From positions 62,001-126,000 of the forward strand of contig CAZXFL010000002.1 of NCBI GenBank assembly GCA_964640385.1: 64,000 bases of DNA, given 5' to 3'. The stretch comes from JBBDIK01 sp964640385 (GTDB lineage: Bacteria; Actinomycetota; UBA4738; JBBDHU01). Every line of letters begins with the position of its first letter. Position 1 is the first letter of the stretch. Below, piece after piece: positions 62,944 to 64,000 of this stretch. A model generated the notes under the pieces. It was not told where the DNA came from. It made no database searches and worked only from the letters and a program-made list of their open reading frames with translations. Made by a program: the position numbers and the translations under genes.

Positions 62944-64000
62944 GTGAGCGACGTCGAAGCCAACATCGAAGGGTTGCTGTCGGAGGGGCGCGTGTTCGCG
63001 CCGCCGCCGGCCTTCACGGAGCGGGCCGTGGTGAACGACCCGGGGGTGTACGAGCGAGCCGACGCCGACCCCGAGGGCTTCTGGGCCGAGCAGGCGGCGC
63101 GGCTGACCTGGTTCAAGGGCTGGGACGCGGTCATGGAATGGACCCCGCCCTGGGTGAAGTGGTTCACGAGCGGGAAGCTCAACGCCTCCTACAACTGCCT
63201 TGACCGGCACGTCGAGAGCGGCGGCGGCGACAAGGTCGCCTACTACTGGGAGGGCGAACCCGGCGACACCCGGACCGTCACCTACAAGGACCTCTACGTC
63301 GAGGTGTGCCGCTTCGCCAACGTGCTGAAGTCGCTCGGCGTGCAGAGGGGGGATCGCGTCGCCATCTACCTCGGCATGATCCCGGAACTCCCCGTCGCGA
63401 TGCTTGCGTGCGCGCGGATCGGTGCGCCGCACTCGGTGGTGTTCGGGGGGTTCTCTGCCGAGTCGCTCAAGGACCGGATCAACGACGCGGAAGCCAAGGT
63501 CCTCATCACCGCCGACGGCGGCTATCGGCGTGCGTCGGTCGTCCCGCTCAAGCAGAGCGCGGACGAGGCGCTGGCGGAGTGCCCGACGATCGAGCATGTC
63601 GTGACCGTTCGGCGGACCGGCGGCGAGCACTCGTTCACGGAGGGTCGCGACCACTGGTACCACGACCTCATGGCGGAGGCATCGGAGGACTGCGCGCCCG
63701 AGGAGATGGACGCCGAGGACTTCCTGTACCTCCTCTACACGAGTGGGACCACCGGCAAGCCGAAGGGGATCGCGCACACCACCGGCGGGTACCTGACGGG
63801 CGCGGCCGCGACGCACCGCATGATCTTCGACATCCATGACGACGACGTGTACTGGTGCGCCGCGGACATCGGCTGGGTGACCGGCCATTCCTACATCGTC
63901 TATGGGCCGCTCGCGAACCACACGACGTCGATCATCTACGAGGGCGCCCCCGACACGCCCGCCAAGGATCGGCTCTGGGATATCGTGGAGCGCTACCGGG
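62944..64000 (+). CDS. acs: Acetyl-CoA synthetase (partial at window end)
   Basis: GTG 62944 opens a frame to the window end, 352 residues of about 650. The N-terminal [20 protein letters not shown] and [20 protein letters not shown] match AMP-forming acetyl-CoA synthetases rather than general acyl-CoA ligases. The adenylation loop [20 protein letters not shown] and [20 protein letters not shown] are visible. It activates acetate with ATP and CoA. A GATAAT box (62905-62910) lies about 34 bases before the start and GAGGGGG gives the ribosome site. Confidence 0.92.
   Translation, partial: MSDVEANIEGLLSEGRVFAPPPAFTERAVVNDPGVYERADADPEGFWAEQAARLTWFKGWDAVMEWTPPWVKWFTSGKLNASYNCLDRHVESGGGDKVAYYWEGEPGDTRTVTYKDLYVEVCRFANVLKSLGVQRGDRVAIYLGMIPELPVAMLACARIGAPHSVVFGGFSAESLKDRINDAEAKVLITADGGYRRASVVPLKQSADEALAECPTIEHVVTVRRTGGEHSFTEGRDHWYHDLMAEASEDCAPEEMDAEDFLYLLYTSGTTGKPKGIAHTTGGYLTGAAATHRMIFDIHDDDVYWCAADIGWVTGHSYIVYGPLANHTTSIIYEGAPDTPAKDRLWDIVERYR

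Overview
The window is a high-GC (about two-thirds G+C) chromosomal segment of an actinomycete-like bacterium, probably a poorly sampled Actinomycetota lineage assembled from short reads (a 100-N scaffold gap lies at 45737-45836). Support for this comes from the order DUF2342 metalloprotease - tilS - hpt - ftsH - folE - folP - folB - folK - DUF2520 - panC - coaX - lysS, the block clpC - radA - carD - PIN/TRAM - ispD - ispF - rlmB, a DUF3263 protein, and several -10 boxes of the TANNNT type placed 6-9 bases before start codons (leaderless transcripts).

Layout. 1-417: the end of a DUF234-type ATPase gene runs into the 3' half of a tRNA-Thr(CGT), which looks like the distal attachment scar of an integrated element lying to the left. 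524-7466: a run of exported proteins (a Cys-rich 14-repeat RCC1-like protein, an RTX-like protein, a TolB-like propeller and two unknown proteins), a frameshifted CsbD gene, a tiny GPGG membrane protein and a cupin-gene remnant. 7836-10588: three minus-strand genes, two of them membrane proteins that pair a cytoplasmic signalling domain (degenerate receiver; FHA) with an exported tail. 10724-13999: OsmC-type peroxiredoxin, an M15-like carboxypeptidase and unknown proteins. 14032-25881: the large housekeeping run for tRNA modification, purine salvage, membrane proteolysis, folate, pantothenate/CoA and lysyl-tRNA synthesis, mostly with 4-base start/stop overlaps. 26151-28694: a large exported protein. 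28747-37833: a Crp-like regulator, an orphan response regulator, clpC, radA, carD and the MEP-pathway genes ispDF with rlmB. 37908-42798: a cNMP-binding/GGDEF/EAL protein convergent with a giant class III nucleotide cyclase-ATPase, a plausible cAMP to c-di-GMP link. 43138-48405: a repetitive DUF11/SpaA-like surface protein interrupted by the assembly gap, and a secreted subtilase. 48530: tRNA-Thr(TGT). 48618-53983: GAF-PAS sensor, L,D-transpeptidase, two small membrane proteins, glutamate dehydrogenase, DUF3263 and LytR_C proteins. 53997-57891: trehalose genes (otsB, otsA, treT) and an orphan receiver. 58091-64000: an AI-2E-family permease, a MpgP-like HAD phosphatase, an Rrf2 regulator with a visible operator, a zinc-ribbon protein, a NodU/CmcH carbamoyltransferase and the start of acetyl-CoA synthetase.

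Most of the window is ordinary core genome. The parts that merit attention are the tRNA scar at the left edge, the FHA/pseudo-receiver membrane cassette, the cyclase/cNMP-EAL pair, an alpha/beta-hydrolase in the folate operon that has lost its nucleophile, two core genes (ftsH and otsB) with no ATG/GTG/TTG start in the right place, and the repeat-rich exported proteins. I saw no CRISPR array, no insertion sequence, and no clear defence or biosynthetic cluster.
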